From assembly GCF_001528745.1 (NCBI RefSeq), contig NZ_BCNS01000175.1, positions 1 through 64,000 of the forward strand: 64,000 nt of DNA, given 5' to 3'. How positions within the stretch are numbered: the stretch's first letter is position 1; every line of letters begins with the position of its first letter. The notes beneath the pieces are model-generated. The model saw nothing but the letters and a program-made list of their open reading frames with translations, did not search any database and was not told the DNA's origin. The position numbers were made by a program, and so were the translations under genes. This document shows positions 28,085-37,479 of this stretch, one piece after another. Origin of the DNA: Marinobacterium profundum. Lineage in GTDB: Bacteria; Pseudomonadota; Gammaproteobacteria; Pseudomonadales; Balneatricaceae.

Positions 28085-29086
28085 TCAATCATAATAAAAC
28101 CACCTACTCTGGGCCTTCAATGGCCTCTTAAAGTTCCAATAAACAGACTTGGCCGACTCCAACCAGTAACCATCTCTAAATGCGATGGCTAGCACTTTTT
28201 TGAGTAGAGTACGTCTTGACCTTTTCCAAAGATAGCCAACAACCATGGGCCAGTATCTACTTACTTTTCTCCGATAATCCTGTTCATATTTCTGTTTATC
28301 TTTCGGGCTCATTTCACCGTATATTTTATTTGCTGCAAGCAGCGAATAGGTCATCTGCAGTTTTCCACCATAGGTTGTTGATAGACCACCAGGCAGAATA
28401 TCAAATTCTTGGGTAATCAGTGCTACGTGGACAAAGGGTCCAAACCGCGCCAAATTCAGTTGCAAGGCGTGGTCGTTGCCAGCCTTGAAGCAAGCTCCCA
28501 CATTGCTACCCAGTACTGCAAATTCACGCCTCACCGCGATGTTCATGGCAGACGCAAGGGGATAAGTTTGCTTCAGCAACACCCTGAAGGGGTCATCAAC
28601 GACAGTACACTTTCCATCTAAAGGCTCGCCAGAAAATCGCGCCAGCTTTGGTTGCGGCTTGGCGCGATTCCAACTTTCTGCAAACGCGCAGATGCATTGG
28701 GGGTGAGCAATCAAAGTATCCCGTAGGGTCTGAACTTTATGGGGTGGGCAAAAGTCGCCGGCATCAACAAATAAAATAAGATCCATCTGGGCATTTAAGG
28801 CCCCTTGGTAACGTGCTACTGCCGCCCCCTCATTAGACTGTTCAACCACCCTAACAGGGGGCCCATAAGCTCCCGCAATCGCTGCACTGTCGTCACCTGA
28901 GCCATCGTCGACGACAATAATCTCATCGGGAACTACAATTTGCCGGAGCAGCGAGTCGAGTGTCTCAGCAATATATTTAGCTGCATTAAAGCAAGGTATC
29001 ACTACTGAAACCGAGAGACGCTCAGACGACATCGGTGCCTCTCTTGGTAATTTGACTGGGTCATACATGCTATCCTTCGGCATCAT
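28085..29086 (-). CDS. GT2-family glycosyltransferase
   Basis: A 333-residue GT-A glycosyltransferase: VSVVIPCFNAAKYIAETL near residue 25, IIVVDDGSGDDS near 57, NEGAAVARYQGAL near 84 and FVDAGD in place of the usual D-x-D. The gene starts at ATG 29086, overlapping the preceding gene's TGA as TGATG, so translation is probably coupled; a TTG codon just upstream also exists. The metal site reads DAGD, which keeps two acidic residues. It is a locus-specific sugar transferase with unknown donor. Confidence 0.85.
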   Translation of the reverse strand: MMPKDSMYDPVKLPREAPMSSERLSVSVVIPCFNAAKYIAETLDSLLRQIVVPDEIIVVDDGSGDDSAAIAGAYGPPVRVVEQSNEGAAVARYQGALNAQMDLILFVDAGDFCPPHKVQTLRDTLIAHPQCICAFAESWNRAKPQPKLARFSGEPLDGKCTVVDDPFRVLLKQTYPLASAMNIAVRREFAVLGSNVGACFKAGNDHALQLNLARFGPFVHVALITQEFDILPGGLSTTYGGKLQMTYSLLAANKIYGEMSPKDKQKYEQDYRRKVSRYWPMVVGYLWKRSRRTLLKKVLAIAFRDGYWLESAKSVYWNFKRPLKAQSRWFYYD

Positions 29087-30096
29087 CAAGACCGCACCTG
29101 TTTCAGGCGTGCGTCTAATGCACGAAAAAGCGATGGAAAAAGCGCCTTCAATACCCGCGGATCATCTTTAACAGTGCTTAAAATGAGCCTCCAGCCGACC
29201 GGTTTTCGCCGCCCCAAGAGATGAATTAGCGTGGCAAAAAAGTCAGAACGTGATTGGTCAAGTTTTTTCTCGATTACCCTTTGTTGCTGTGGAGTCAGCA
29301 CTATCTCGAGCATAATCGCCTTGGACAGTCGGATGTAATTCGATACCAATATAATTGAACGATCCGCTCCCCACCGGGAATTGTCATAGATGTTAACGCC
29401 ACTGCCTTCCTCCACCAGGATTTCGGGATAAAACGCAACGCGATCAGTGTGTTGGCAAAGTGCCAGTTTGAACAGTCTGTCCTGGCCATTAAACAGGGTG
29501 GTACTGAATCGTAGTTCAGGCGCCACTGCCAAGCGGTAAACCAAGGCAGAGGTGCTGATAATATTGCTACGAACGAGCGCGTAGTCGAAAAAATTACCTA
29601 CAAAGCGGTAAAGGGCTCGGTCTGTTGGCAGCCGCTGGTGCTCATTAGCGACTAGATTAAGTCCATCCTTTGCGTGCCAATCGAACCTTGAATCCTCAAA
29701 TCCAACTCGATAACTATTGGCAAAGAACAGATCGTGCCCCTCAGACATAGCCTCCATGGCGTGTAGGAGAAAATCATCTTTCCAATAGTCGTCAGAATCA
29801 AGGAACGCCACATATCGAGTAGAGCTAGGAAGATGATCCAAGCCATTATTTCGTGCTGCCCCGGGTCCAGCGTTAGCCTGGCAGATAACTGTAACCCTTG
29901 GGTCATACCCATCTAATCCAGCCAACTCTTCCATTGCAGATAGCGGAGAACCATCGTCAACAACGATCACCTGCACGGGAAAGTTACCCCGTTGGGCCAG
30001 AACAGACTCGACACACCGCTTTAACAGCCCTGACTCTCGCTGATAGTAAGGGATGACAACGCTAATAGCTAACGCGGCTCGCTCAATCGTTTCCAT
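29086..30096 (-). CDS. GT2-family glycosyltransferase
   Basis: A 336-residue glycosyltransferase with ISVVIPYYQRESGLLKRC at residues 11-28, VIVVDDGSP near 44, NAGPGAARNNGLDHL near 75-89 and FLDSDDYWKDD near 97, the metal-binding site. The ATG lies 14 bases inside the end of the O-antigen-ligase-like gene and its stop overlaps the next GT2 gene. It is close in form to its downstream neighbour but is not a recent duplicate. Predicted to elongate the lipid-linked repeat unit. Confidence 0.87.
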   Translation of the reverse strand: METIERAALAISVVIPYYQRESGLLKRCVESVLAQRGNFPVQVIVVDDGSPLSAMEELAGLDGYDPRVTVICQANAGPGAARNNGLDHLPSSTRYVAFLDSDDYWKDDFLLHAMEAMSEGHDLFFANSYRVGFEDSRFDWHAKDGLNLVANEHQRLPTDRALYRFVGNFFDYALVRSNIISTSALVYRLAVAPELRFSTTLFNGQDRLFKLALCQHTDRVAFYPEILVEEGSGVNIYDNSRWGADRSIILVSNYIRLSKAIMLEIVLTPQQQRVIEKKLDQSRSDFFATLIHLLGRRKPVGWRLILSTVKDDPRVLKALFPSLFRALDARLKQVRS

Positions 30097-31423
30097 AGTT
30101 CACCATCAGGCGCTTACCGTCCCGCATAACGGCGCATGTTAGGCTGCTACTTGCTGTTCTGTTTGCTTCCTTCTTGCCCAGCTCCCGCTGAACGATACTG
30201 TTCACCGCAACTACCGTCACCACTAAATGATAGGGCAGATCGAAGTATGCCAACGACAAAAAACCTCCTCCGACCATGTAAGCCACGATCGACACCTGCA
30301 GATAGCGGCACATCAATCCAGCCCATTGTAGAGACTCAATATGTCTGGTCTTAGCAGTAATTCTGCTGCACATTCGCCAAGTGGTGAAGAACACCATGAG
30401 GTAGCAGATCAGAGCCAACCAGCCGTGCTTACCCAACACTTGAATATAGTTGCTGTGGAACGCAACAAAATCATTTGGATTAGGCGCATATATCTTGAAG
30501 TTACTTGGGGTTTCAGCGTTAAACCCCCGAGAAAAAGGATGAGAAAACGACATATTGATGCCCGCCTGCCAAGCATTCAGGCGACTGTTGGCCGATGCAT
30601 CTCGCTCCTCGCCCTGCTGTTCGTCAACAAATATAGTTGCCATCCTTTGGTGCCAATTTTCAGGCATAAAGTTATATATGGCGGGTAGCATTGCCAGCAT
30701 AAGTATAAAAGAGAGAGCCTTACGGTTGCTCTTGGTCCAAAGGAAAAATGCGCATGTAGTCACTGCCAAAAAGGCGCCGCGGGAATGCGATCCAAACACG
30801 GCGACCACCATCAAACCAGCACCAAGTAGCGTCAAATAGCGCAGTGATTTACGTTTTAGCGTGGTACTGAGGTAAATAAAAACAGGGATCACCATCAGGT
30901 TGGTAATCGCCATGGCGTTGTTCTCTTCAAAGAACCCGCCTTCTGGCCCCCAAACCCGGTATTCACCGCCCGTCAACAGTGTAAATACCCCACCTTTAAT
31001 ACCGTAATAGCCAATACTCAAGGCCACCACCCACAGCGCGATCTCAATTCGCTTTCGAGTGGTCAGCATAGCCAGAATGACCAACGTAAACAGCTGCACC
31101 TTCATTACCTTCATTGCCAATGAGTTAACAAACGGGGTTTTGTCATGCAGTAACCAGGATAGAATCATCATGATGTACAACAGAATCAGCCATATCACCG
31201 GTTGCTCCATCGGGATGCTTTTGGGTTCTTTGCTCAACATGTAAGCGGTAAGCGCGAAAACGGCCACCATCATCGCTACCGGAAAGTCGAACATGAATCC
31301 CCAGGTCAGCCTGTGCGGGGCCATGTAACTGATCCAACACCACATGATAACTCCCACGAACGGGCGTTTAAACATCAAGGGTATCGTACCTATGACTATT
31401 AGAAACAAAATTATATCGCGCAC
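30083..31423 (-). CDS. O-antigen-ligase-like membrane protein, exosortase A-associated (TIGR03097 type)
   Basis: A 446-residue protein with about ten membrane segments. The N-terminal region PFVGVIMWCWISYMAPHR and the segment GEYRVWGPEGGFFEENNAMA are typical of the TIGR03097 putative O-glycosylation ligase family; GSHSRGAFLAV and a periplasmic stretch near NDFVAFHSNYIQVLGKHGW carry the conserved Arg and His of Wzy/WaaL-like enzymes. It is either the polymerase of the exopolysaccharide or the enzyme linking glycan to PEP-CTERM proteins; the family name reflects the latter guess. It uses a GTG start behind AGGAG, 24 bases after the ATP-grasp/GNAT gene. Confidence 0.88.
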   Translation of the reverse strand: MRDIILFLIVIGTIPLMFKRPFVGVIMWCWISYMAPHRLTWGFMFDFPVAMMVAVFALTAYMLSKEPKSIPMEQPVIWLILLYIMMILSWLLHDKTPFVNSLAMKVMKVQLFTLVILAMLTTRKRIEIALWVVALSIGYYGIKGGVFTLLTGGEYRVWGPEGGFFEENNAMAITNLMVIPVFIYLSTTLKRKSLRYLTLLGAGLMVVAVFGSHSRGAFLAVTTCAFFLWTKSNRKALSFILMLAMLPAIYNFMPENWHQRMATIFVDEQQGEERDASANSRLNAWQAGINMSFSHPFSRGFNAETPSNFKIYAPNPNDFVAFHSNYIQVLGKHGWLALICYLMVFFTTWRMCSRITAKTRHIESLQWAGLMCRYLQVSIVAYMVGGGFLSLAYFDLPYHLVVTVVAVNSIVQRELGKKEANRTASSSLTCAVMRDGKRLMVNYGND

Positions 31424-31447
31424 AAATAGACTCCTATCACACGCGCT

Positions 31448-33718
31448 TCAATTTTCCGCAGCGCTTTTTAATCTGGCAAGAAAATTCTTCATCTTGGATA
31501 ACTCATTGATAAGTAAAACAACTATACCTGAAAGGGTGCGATGGTTAACAATTTGAACTCCATATAGACATTTACTCTGACTCATCCATTCCTTTTTAAA
31601 AGAATCCAAACCGGTAAGAAAGTCAATTTTTTCAACTTTATCTGTCTTTATTACTCTTTCGATCATTTTCATAGTAAGTACCGTACCAGGCGATACACTT
31701 TTATAAGCTTGGTCATAGGCTAATTTATAAATGTAAGCTGTATTATTAGCTACAACCCACATTTGAACCGCAACAGGCTTACCTGAAACTTCTAGAATAC
31801 CTAACCTGAGACTATCTTTTTGAGCACACATTCTGGAAAATCCATTAATAAAACCCGGATAGGGCTCATCGGCCTTCCAACTATTTTCATAAACCCTATG
31901 GTAATCTTTCATTCTCAATTCAATCGCATTGACATCAGTATAAATACTGATACCCCAATCACCCTCCGCATCCAATTTCTTAAATTTTCTTTTGATTGTA
32001 TTAATCACACGCGACGGACGACCGGATAAATAAACTTCAAAATCATCACAGCTTTCATGAAAGAAATTTTTTGTAATAAAATAGTCGAATTTTGAAGCTA
32101 GAACCCCATTAATCTTGATTAAATCATTTCTGGATTCGCCACTAATAGGGTAAATGTCGACAACATCCCACCCCGGCACTTCTTTCCAAAGGTATTTCAA
32201 AAAATGGCTGTAAGCATCTTCCCTGGTGGTTAGGTTATTGTCAATAATGACGTCAAATATGGGAGAATAGTAGTTTGACAATCCAGTTATTTTCCGTACT
32301 TTCACACCATGAAAATGTGCCTCATTACGCCACATCGGCAGTACTGCTAACGCGCTACCATCATTGCCTGTAAGGCACAAGAAGAAAACATTTCCAGCAC
32401 CGATTGCCACGGTATCGCAGAAGTTTTCAAACCAATCACGCCCCAGAAATATCGAATCCTGTTCCTTACCTTCAAGCAAATTAAGGAACGTCTCGGGCAG
32501 GGTATCAATACGCGGATAACTTGACACATCAGTTCCGGGGAGGGATTCGTTCTGGTTTTTCACCAGACGCTTGGCTAAGGAGCACGATATTCGATAAAGC
32601 GCCTTGCGTGAACATCGTAGAAAAGGCTTTGGATCTCGCCGGCTGAAAAAGCTGAAAACAGGACGCTTTATTTTACCCTTTACGGACACAATCCGAGGAA
32701 GGTATTTAACAGGACCAAACGTGTCCCTTTCGCTATCAAACCAGATTGTCGGCGTGTAAACCCCTGTAGCGATTGCTACAGTCTGTCCGGTGGAGCTGAG
32801 ATACTCGATTGCAGGCAGATCGCAACCCGCTTGGATGCAAAGACCCACCCAAAAATCAGTGCGTCCAACCGTCGGTTCTATAACCCAGTAACGTCCGGCT
32901 TCATCCCTTTTGAACTCCAGTGACACCGGGCCGCAAAGGCCTAGACCGTTGAAAAAAGCCTTTGTTAAGTCAGTTAGCTCAGGCATGTCGACAGAAACGG
33001 CAACCGTGGTCTGCCCCAGTGCCGGCGGGTACGATGCCAGCTTGTTGCCCTCAAAGCTGACTAATGGGTGGCCATTCTCTAGGTAAAGCGCACAAAAATA
33101 GAGATCCTTGTCTGTACCGCTAACCCACTCCTGGACGAGAAAAGGATAGTCGCCAGGGAATTGGTCGACTACCGCTTCGAGTTCTTCAGTGGACATGCAC
33201 TTGATTGCCTTGAAGCCAGACTGGGGGTTTGCAGGCTTGATAATCAATGGCAGTTGCAGCAATGCCAACTGAGTTTTTATATCAGCTCTGGTTTCCAGCA
33301 CCACCGAAGCCGGGTAATTGAGGCCAGTCTCCTTGCATCGGCTCTCGATATTGCTTTTCAGCAAAAATTTTTGGACCTGGTCAACGCAACCTTCCCAACT
33401 AAGGATATAAGCCCCCCTGAGCCGGTCGATATTACTGGCAATTACCCGTACATTATTATCGTTGGAGGGAAATAACACTATGTCACGCGATGATGGTATC
33501 CGTTGTCGAAAAGCATGCAGGTCATCGACCAGCGAATCGTCCTTTATGCTTTCCACATAATGGATACGGGCAGAATTAGTCAGCGCCCCCGGTATCGACG
33601 AATTGGCTTCAAAGGCGTGTACTTCAATTCCCAGGCGTTGCAATGACCGCGCAATAGCCAATCCATGACTGCAAAGCCCCACTACCAAGGCACAAGGTGC
33701 GTTCTGAGGAAGTACCAT
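31448..33718 (-). CDS. ATP-grasp / GNAT-like (FemAB-like) acyltransferase fusion
   Basis: A 756-residue two-domain protein. Residues 1-380 form an ATP-grasp unit: ALVVGLCSHGLAIARSLQRL, LPLIIKPANPQSG and GPVSLEFKRDEAGRYWVIEP. Residues 430-740 resemble the GNAT or BioF2-like acyltransferases seen with FemAB proteins: WDVVDIYPISGE, then GKPVAVQMWVVANNTAYIYK and PGTVLTMKMIERVI. The N-terminal half is GC-balanced while the C-terminal half (31448-32400) is clearly AT-rich, so the gene appears mosaic. AGGAG lies six bases before the ATG. An enzyme that activates a carboxylate and one that passes an acyl or aminoacyl group fit a polymer-decorating role, which is inference. Confidence 0.82.
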   Translation of the reverse strand: MVLPQNAPCALVVGLCSHGLAIARSLQRLGIEVHAFEANSSIPGALTNSARIHYVESIKDDSLVDDLHAFRQRIPSSRDIVLFPSNDNNVRVIASNIDRLRGAYILSWEGCVDQVQKFLLKSNIESRCKETGLNYPASVVLETRADIKTQLALLQLPLIIKPANPQSGFKAIKCMSTEELEAVVDQFPGDYPFLVQEWVSGTDKDLYFCALYLENGHPLVSFEGNKLASYPPALGQTTVAVSVDMPELTDLTKAFFNGLGLCGPVSLEFKRDEAGRYWVIEPTVGRTDFWVGLCIQAGCDLPAIEYLSSTGQTVAIATGVYTPTIWFDSERDTFGPVKYLPRIVSVKGKIKRPVFSFFSRRDPKPFLRCSRKALYRISCSLAKRLVKNQNESLPGTDVSSYPRIDTLPETFLNLLEGKEQDSIFLGRDWFENFCDTVAIGAGNVFFLCLTGNDGSALAVLPMWRNEAHFHGVKVRKITGLSNYYSPIFDVIIDNNLTTREDAYSHFLKYLWKEVPGWDVVDIYPISGESRNDLIKINGVLASKFDYFITKNFFHESCDDFEVYLSGRPSRVINTIKRKFKKLDAEGDWGISIYTDVNAIELRMKDYHRVYENSWKADEPYPGFINGFSRMCAQKDSLRLGILEVSGKPVAVQMWVVANNTAYIYKLAYDQAYKSVSPGTVLTMKMIERVIKTDKVEKIDFLTGLDSFKKEWMSQSKCLYGVQIVNHRTLSGIVVLLINELSKMKNFLARLKSAAEN

Positions 33719-33807
33719 TCCAACTCCTGCCGTGCACTTTCATTGTTCAAAGACTGCAACCATTGCCGACGCTGTCTTCCCGTTGTCTGTTTGAACCTGT
33801 CCGTGGT

Positions 33808-34659
33808 CTACTCCCTGAAGCTCGTTACAAATGTCTCAGTCTGGCGAGCCACCCAATCCTTCGCCTGCCGGGTCGAAAAAGTATGATCCGCAGTCTCCAG
33901 GTACACTTGAGACACCGATCGCTCTTTGACGAGTTGTGCCCAGGCAGTGTCTTGGGTGAGCTGAAGGGAAAACGTCTTAGCCGTCAGGTCGTTGCCGCTT
34001 AGCACGAAAAGCACCCTTCCCGGGTATTTTTTCAAGCCATCGAACATGCGCTGCTGATAGCAATTTTCATATGATTCTTTTATTTTGGTCGCGCCCCTGT
34101 TGGCGCTCAGTACCTGCCAAAGCGTACAAACAAACTCCCAGACGCTGCCCATAACGTTGCCCTTACCCCGAATCAACTTGTGCCACAAACTCGGATCCAA
34201 AAACCGACGTGTGTAATAGTGGGAGACTTGAGCCTTGGCCTTTGCTTGGCGATTCTCCAGCCAGGGGTTCAGCAGTACGAGGCCGACCAGGCGCGGATCC
34301 CGGTGAGCGTATATGAGTGCCGCTGAAGCGCCATCGCACAATCCCCAAAGCACGACTTTTTCGACCCCGGTACAATGTTGCAGGAAACAGTCGACCGCAG
34401 CTGCGATGTCGGCATCCAGATTATCGAATGCCTTCTTATCCCCGCTGCTGTCCCCCATCCCGGTGACATCAAACCGCAGCACCGGGACTCCCTGGTTTGC
34501 CAGCGCCCTCGCCAAGTGCACAAATTGGCGATGACTCCCGACCCGATACTGCGGACCGCCCACCACTATGACGACCCCGACGCTTGAGTGGTCAACCGAG
34601 TGCAGGATAGCCGCCAGCTGTTGCCCCTGGCTCGTGAAGCAGACAGCATGTTCAGGCAT
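33808..34659 (-). CDS. Alpha/beta hydrolase 1, exosortase A-associated (TIGR03100 type), cysteine nucleophile
   Basis: A 283-residue alpha/beta hydrolase. The nucleophile elbow reads GLCDGAS, placing Cys108 where most relatives have serine. GGPQYRVGSHRQFV near 34-47, FDVTGMGDSSG near 63-73 and the C-terminal ADHTFS with His259 complete the expected framework. This matches the TIGR03100 hydrolase 1 of exosortase A loci, in which the cysteine is, as I recall, usual. It may be a thioesterase or acyltransferase acting on the acyl carrier protein encoded two genes upstream. The start overlaps the hydrolase 2 gene by eight bases. Confidence 0.88.
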   Translation of the reverse strand: MPEHAVCFTSQGQQLAAILHSVDHSSVGVVIVVGGPQYRVGSHRQFVHLARALANQGVPVLRFDVTGMGDSSGDKKAFDNLDADIAAAVDCFLQHCTGVEKVVLWGLCDGASAALIYAHRDPRLVGLVLLNPWLENRQAKAKAQVSHYYTRRFLDPSLWHKLIRGKGNVMGSVWEFVCTLWQVLSANRGATKIKESYENCYQQRMFDGLKKYPGRVLFVLSGNDLTAKTFSLQLTQDTAWAQLVKERSVSQVYLETADHTFSTRQAKDWVARQTETFVTSFRE

Positions 34660-35467
34660 GGCACACTCTGTCGGCTTCCTGCAGACATTTCAACGTCAAT
34701 ACACTCAGATTCTCCGCATCGTAGGAATCCGGCACTTGCCAAAACGGCACACCGCTGCACACCTCCAAACTTAACCTGCCACCTGTCCATTGATCGTGAA
34801 GCCTGGAGACAACCAGTGGCACCTTCTCGCTAGCGGCCTCGATCCAGATAACAGTGACCGCATCCAAACAGGCCGAAGGCTGCAAAGAGAGAGCGCTGAC
34901 TTGGGAGACCAAACTTGAACTCATTAGGTACCCTGCCACTTCCACCGGCTCACCCTCCAGACAGCGCCTGTACCAGTTAATCTGATTGCCTCCTCGTCCC
35001 TGCATCATCTCGCTCATCTGCTTCAGACGAAAAAACTGGCTCATCAACTGATGACCATTGATGACGGGCTTCCAGAGCAGTAAACGGTCCACTACATCTG
35101 CATTACGATCATCGACGTAGTGGGCTGCCAATAAGGCGCCAAGTCGCAATCCCCAGAGGGTCACCGAGGAGCGTTGCTTTTGCCCGATCCACGCCAACGC
35201 GGCGGCGATATCATCGAGCCACACCGGCACTGTGGCCTCATCAATTTCCCCTTCACTGTCACCGGTACCAAAAAAATCCAGCAGCACGACAAAATAACCT
35301 GCCTCTGCCAACATTCGGGCCTGCCTGGCCACCACTGCACGGGAGAGATTCATCTCTTCCATAAAAGGAGGCAGAAAAAGCACAGCGCGCTCGGCGGAGC
35401 AGTTCCCGAAGGTCGCCAAATAAAGGCGTGCCTGGCCTCCGGTAATAAAATGCCCTTGGTACGTCAT
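34652..35467 (-). CDS. Alpha/beta hydrolase 2, exosortase A-associated (TIGR03101 type), nucleophile replaced by Arg
   Basis: A 271-residue alpha/beta hydrolase-like protein: FLPPFMEEMNLSRAV near 31-45, LDFFGTGDSEG near 63-73. The nucleophile elbow reads GLRLGA, so Arg108 sits at the position of the catalytic Cys108 of hydrolase 1, and no clear C-terminal catalytic His is seen. It is therefore probably not a hydrolase and may act as a partner or regulatory subunit of hydrolase 1. It corresponds to TIGR03101. Its ATG overlaps the ACP stop as ATGA. Confidence 0.88.
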   Translation of the reverse strand: MTYQGHFITGGQARLYLATFGNCSAERAVLFLPPFMEEMNLSRAVVARQARMLAEAGYFVVLLDFFGTGDSEGEIDEATVPVWLDDIAAALAWIGQKQRSSVTLWGLRLGALLAAHYVDDRNADVVDRLLLWKPVINGHQLMSQFFRLKQMSEMMQGRGGNQINWYRRCLEGEPVEVAGYLMSSSLVSQVSALSLQPSACLDAVTVIWIEAASEKVPLVVSRLHDQWTGGRLSLEVCSGVPFWQVPDSYDAENLSVLTLKCLQEADRVCHA

Positions 35468-35712
35468 CTGCCCAAATGCTCTGTCACAAAACTTACCAGC
35501 GCGCCAAGGGTTTCAAAGCTGTCAGCACTGACTTCATCATCGTCGATAGCGATTCCGAACTCGTCCTCCAAGCTGGTAAGAAAGGTTACTATGGCCATCG
35601 AATCCAGTTCGGCCACATGTCCAAGCAGCGGAGCATCACGACTCATGGAAGCTATGTCGCCTCTGGACGTGACAGCTATCAGCAGATCTTTTACAGTCGT
35701 CTCATAATCCAT
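35464..35712 (-). CDS. Acyl carrier protein, exosortase A locus
   Basis: An 82-residue acyl carrier protein. The phosphopantetheine site is Ser38 in ELDSMAIV, a variant of the usual DSL. I start at ATG 35712 (AGGGA upstream) rather than the in-frame TTG at 35730. It lies between the asparagine-synthetase-like gene and the hydrolase genes, and the acyl ligase encoded at 40251 is the likely loader. It would hold an acyl or aminoacyl thioester for the locus's decoration pathway in the cytoplasm. Activation needs a phosphopantetheinyl transferase, which is not in this window. Confidence 0.9.
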   Translation of the reverse strand: MDYETTVKDLLIAVTSRGDIASMSRDAPLLGHVAELDSMAIVTFLTSLEDEFGIAIDDDEVSADSFETLGALVSFVTEHLGR

Positions 35713-35730
35713 ATTTTGAATTCCCTGCAA

Positions 35731-37479
35731 TCAATAATTCCGATCAAGCCACAACGCCAACACCATCAGTACCCACACCAGCTCACCATAATACGAGGCG
35801 TGCCCGTTCTTATGACGGTGAATAGCCTCATCAATAAACGTCCTCTCAAAAAGGTCGTAGCGCTGCAGTGAGTCAATCGCCTCATAGGCCATTTTTTGCA
35901 ATTTTGGCTGATCTTTGGTCCAGAGCCCAAATGGCAGCCCAAATCCATGCTTGGTCTTGTGGATAATTTTGTCCGGAAGAAAACCGCCCATCGCGCGTTT
36001 GTACAGATGGCGCAGGTTGCCACGGGTTAACTTGATATCTGCTGGAACGCGCAATGAAAAATCCACCAGACGATCGTCCAGCATTGGATAAACCACATCC
36101 ACCCCAGCCAGCCGGCACATGCTGCTGACCTTGACCAGATCGTTATCCGCCAGGGTATGCTTCCAGTCGAGGTAAAGCAGGCGATCCAGCGGACCAGCCT
36201 TGGGTAGTGCATCGTATAGCTGCTGACACTGGCGGTCAGGCTCAAACAGGTCGACGCCCTTGACTACACTGGCCGAAAATATTGCTTTGCGATCAAGCAA
36301 ATTGAGAAAATTGTAATACTGGACGTTCTCCGGGACCGTCATCTTTAGCTGTCGGACGAAACTCTTGGCTTTGCCCAGTAACGCGGGAGAGTCCGGCAGC
36401 CCAGAGCGCAGCAAGGCAAGATCCAGCGTTCCAATCACGGGAGTGAGCCTTTGCCGCCAGCGATCCAGCTGCAACTGTGTGGCATAGCGCTGGTTTCCAG
36501 CGAAGAGTTCGTCGCCGCCGTCACCGGCGATCAACCGGTTGACCCCGTGGGATTTGGCAAGCTGTGCGCAGAAATAGGTGGGAATGACCGAACTGTTGCC
36601 GAAGGGCTGATCCATACTGCCAACCACCTGCGGTAGCGTCGCAAAGACGTCTTCCGGAGTCATACAATATTCGTGGCCGTTGAGGCCGAAGTGTTTGACC
36701 GCCGTGCGGGCATAGCCGATCTCATCGTAGCGCGCGATGGGAAAGCCGATGGAGAATGCGTCGGGGTTTCGGATCGACTGCGAAGCCAGCCCGGCAAGAC
36801 TGGAACTGTCCAGGCCGCCACTGAGAAAACAGCCGGTATTGTCCTTGGCACAGTAATCGGGCACGACCGCTTGCATCAGCGCAAACAGCTCGTCAGCCAA
36901 CTGCCGTTCACTCTGAGGCGCATGCTGATCAAATGCAGGCTTCCACCAAGTCTCGCGAGACAACGTACCCTGACGCCAAGTGACCCGCTGGGCAGGCCCG
37001 AGACAGTAAACACCTTCATAGATGGTTCTCGGACTGGGGATCATATGGTGGTACAGATAGTTAACCACCGCCTGCCGGGAGATAGCCAGGGGCTCTGTAA
37101 CAGCGCCGCGCAGTGCTTTAAGGCTGTCCGCTACAATCAGGCCGCTAAAGACTGATCGGTAGTAGAGCCGATGGGTCGCAAAGCGATCGGCAAAAAGATG
37201 GCAGGTGCCAGAATGCCTGTCATCGATGACCAGTGCGTAGTGGCCGCTCAGTGCGTGCACAAAACAGTCGCCCTGATCGCGAAATAGTTGCCCAATCAAT
37301 TCAGGAGCCGCCGCGTCCCTGCTGCCTTTTAGCAGCGGCTGGCCGTAACAGTAAACCTCACACCCATGCACTGACGCTCGTTGCCACTTGTTGCTGGCAC
37401 TGAGGTCATGTGAATCACTGATGAGGACCTGAACCGCAGCATTGGCGGTCTCTCTTACTAACTCTGTGCTATCCGGCAT
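35731..37479 (-). CDS. Asparagine-synthetase-like protein lacking the glutaminase cysteine
   Basis: A 582-residue protein with a degenerate N-terminal amidotransferase-like domain (LSGHYALVIDDRH near 78-89, HLFADRFATHRLYY near 94-107) and an intact synthetase domain: PP-loop SGGLDSSS at 220-227 and AGDGGDELFAGNQRY near 330. It begins MPDSTEL, so the catalytic Cys2 of true class II amidotransferases is missing. It cannot use glutamine in the usual way and may instead use free ammonia or another amine, or make an amide or ester by adenylation, as beta-lactam synthetases do. It is the first gene of the leftward operon, with GGAAGGA at good spacing, and sits 18 bases before the ACP gene. Confidence 0.85.
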   Translation of the reverse strand: MPDSTELVRETANAAVQVLISDSHDLSASNKWQRASVHGCEVYCYGQPLLKGSRDAAAPELIGQLFRDQGDCFVHALSGHYALVIDDRHSGTCHLFADRFATHRLYYRSVFSGLIVADSLKALRGAVTEPLAISRQAVVNYLYHHMIPSPRTIYEGVYCLGPAQRVTWRQGTLSRETWWKPAFDQHAPQSERQLADELFALMQAVVPDYCAKDNTGCFLSGGLDSSSLAGLASQSIRNPDAFSIGFPIARYDEIGYARTAVKHFGLNGHEYCMTPEDVFATLPQVVGSMDQPFGNSSVIPTYFCAQLAKSHGVNRLIAGDGGDELFAGNQRYATQLQLDRWRQRLTPVIGTLDLALLRSGLPDSPALLGKAKSFVRQLKMTVPENVQYYNFLNLLDRKAIFSASVVKGVDLFEPDRQCQQLYDALPKAGPLDRLLYLDWKHTLADNDLVKVSSMCRLAGVDVVYPMLDDRLVDFSLRVPADIKLTRGNLRHLYKRAMGGFLPDKIIHKTKHGFGLPFGLWTKDQPKLQKMAYEAIDSLQRYDLFERTFIDEAIHRHKNGHASYYGELVWVLMVLALWLDRNY

